Shown piece by piece: positions 42,444-43,080 of a DNA stretch of 43,080 nucleotides. Under the pieces are notes generated by a model. That model worked only from the letters and a program-made list of their open reading frames with translations, was not told the DNA's origin and made no database searches. Each line of letters begins with the position of its first letter. Positions within the stretch are counted from its first letter, which is position 1. The stretch is from Bacteroidales bacterium (GTDB taxonomy: Bacteria > Bacteroidota > Bacteroidia > Bacteroidales > Cfx3-03): the NCBI GenBank assembly GCA_023251485.1, contig JAHEYR010000005.1, positions 1 to 43,080 on the forward strand, read 5' to 3'. The position numbers and the translations under genes are program-made.

Positions 42444-43080
42444 TTAGTTGTTGGTTACTACTTGTCCTTTTTCGCCATAGAGATCTACGGCTCCTTTTAG
42501 TAATACGGCAACGACCGTTACCTGATCATCCTGCGCTTTTTCAGGGAGGTCGATGTATAATAGACCGGGAACTTCGCTCCAATAAGCTTTCCCAACTACT
42601 TTCCAATTCAGGCGGGTGCCGGCACCAACTACCCAAATTCTATTAACCTGATTTTTAAGCCCTTTTATCAAAAGCGGTCCATTTGGTTTTCCATCGACAA
42701 AAAGATAGATGATATCTTTATCTTTCGATAAGGTAGTTGCACCATAATAATGTCCAAGCGGGATACCTGCTTCTGTACCAAAAATGGCTTCGTGGTGTTT
42801 ATTGGTCCATCGTCCCAACTCCTTCAACACCTTCACCTCCTCATCGGGAATGGTTCCATCAGGACGTGGGCCAATATCCAGCAATAGATTTCCGCCAAGC
42901 GCCAGACAATCTATAAAGATTCTGATAATCTGATTGGCCGATTTAAAGTTGCGGTCGGTATGCTGATAACCCCATGAATCATTGACGGTCATGCAAAGCT
43001 CCCAGTATTTCTCTGTGGGCCTTGTTGTGGGAAGTCCCTGCTCCGGGGTAGCATAATCCCCGTAACCCTGCAGACGTGAA
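42444..43080 (-). CDS. Alpha-L-fucosidase (GH29), C-terminal part, cut by the window edge
   Basis: The ORF track starts at an internal Met (42992), but the frame stays open to the window edge and reads GYGDYATPEQGLPTTRPTEKYWELCMTVNDSWGY. The GDYATPEQ block and the TVNDSWGY block belong to GH29 alpha-L-fucosidases, where this region lies after the catalytic nucleophile. NLLLDIGPRPDGTIP is another GH29 block. The last about 90 residues form the C-terminal beta-sandwich. The nucleophile and signal peptide are outside the window. GH29 enzymes release fucose from host or algal glycans, which suggests glycan use. Confidence 0.93.
   Translation of the reverse strand, partial: SRLQGYGDYATPEQGLPTTRPTEKYWELCMTVNDSWGYQHTDRNFKSANQIIRIFIDCLALGGNLLLDIGPRPDGTIPDEEVKVLKELGRWTNKHHEAIFGTEAGIPLGHYYGATTLSKDKDIIYLFVDGKPNGPLLIKGLKNQVNRIWVVGAGTRLNWKVVGKAYWSEVPGLLYIDLPEKAQDDQVTVVAVLLKGAVDLYGEKGQVVTNN

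Overview
The window looks like a chromosomal piece of a Bacteroidota genome, most likely order Bacteroidales. Four things point there: the short sigma factor without region 1.1; the gene set (ATP-type PEP carboxykinase next to pyruvate phosphate dikinase, a Porin_10-type outer-membrane protein, a PepSY-like periplasmic protein, TlpA-type thioredoxins, GH29 fucosidase); A-rich translation starts with almost no Shine-Dalgarno sequences; and repeated Bacteroidota -7 boxes (TAnnTTTG, sometimes with TTTG 18-22 bp upstream). These boxes sit about 10-45 nt before many start codons and were used here to choose between alternative starts. No tRNA, rRNA, CRISPR, transposase or prophage gene was seen. 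This is mostly ordinary core genome.

Layout. 1-3.1 kb: end of an unknown gene, mntP, pepD (reverse), a nitroreductase. 3.2-7.5 kb (reverse): rpsO, pnp, rpoD sigma factor and rpe, separated by clear terminators. 7.8-14.4 kb: idi, then on the reverse strand a YbdG-like channel, an exported bleomycin-hydrolase-type peptidase, and a tight operon of LtaS-like phosphoglycerol transferase, YegS/DagK-like lipid kinase and YciH/SUI1. 14.7-15.0 kb: a small lipoprotein with its own promoter and terminator. 15.0-16.0 kb: a gene-free kilobase full of inverted repeats. 16.0-19.2 kb: porin, TrmH-family methyltransferase, OmdA-domain protein. 19.5-21.9 kb: response regulator, histidine kinase and PepSY-like protein operon. 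22.1-26.0 kb: two probable rRNA-modification genes (rlhA and a RlmI-like methyltransferase) and an SPFH protein. 26.3-33.7 kb: a glycosidase-like exported protein, a 2-hydroxyacid dehydrogenase, small envelope and cysteine-cluster proteins, a DnaJ/TerB protein, mtgA, a Uup-type ABC-F protein and a cold-shock protein. 33.9-38.6 kb: pckA and ppdK. 39.0-41.8 kb: two tandem paralogous secreted proteins of unknown function and a TlpA-like protein. 42.4 kb to the end: the C-terminal part of an alpha-L-fucosidase.

The most unusual signal is not a gene. Two intergenic elements, at 15308-15506 and 41999-42214, have different sequences but the same geometry. Each has five direct copies of an 11-bp unit followed by five inverted copies in phase, flanked by 31- or 32-bp spacers of equal length on both sides, and bounded by outer inverted arms centred on the same symmetry point. 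Each is about 200-216 bp. They look like members of a family of periodic palindromes whose geometry is kept while the unit sequence changes. A second notable region, 15693-15782, has two long stems in interleaved (pseudoknot) order plus a competing hairpin. A dispersed palindromic repeat of a different type occurs at 792-869 (decayed) and 19274-19347 (intact).
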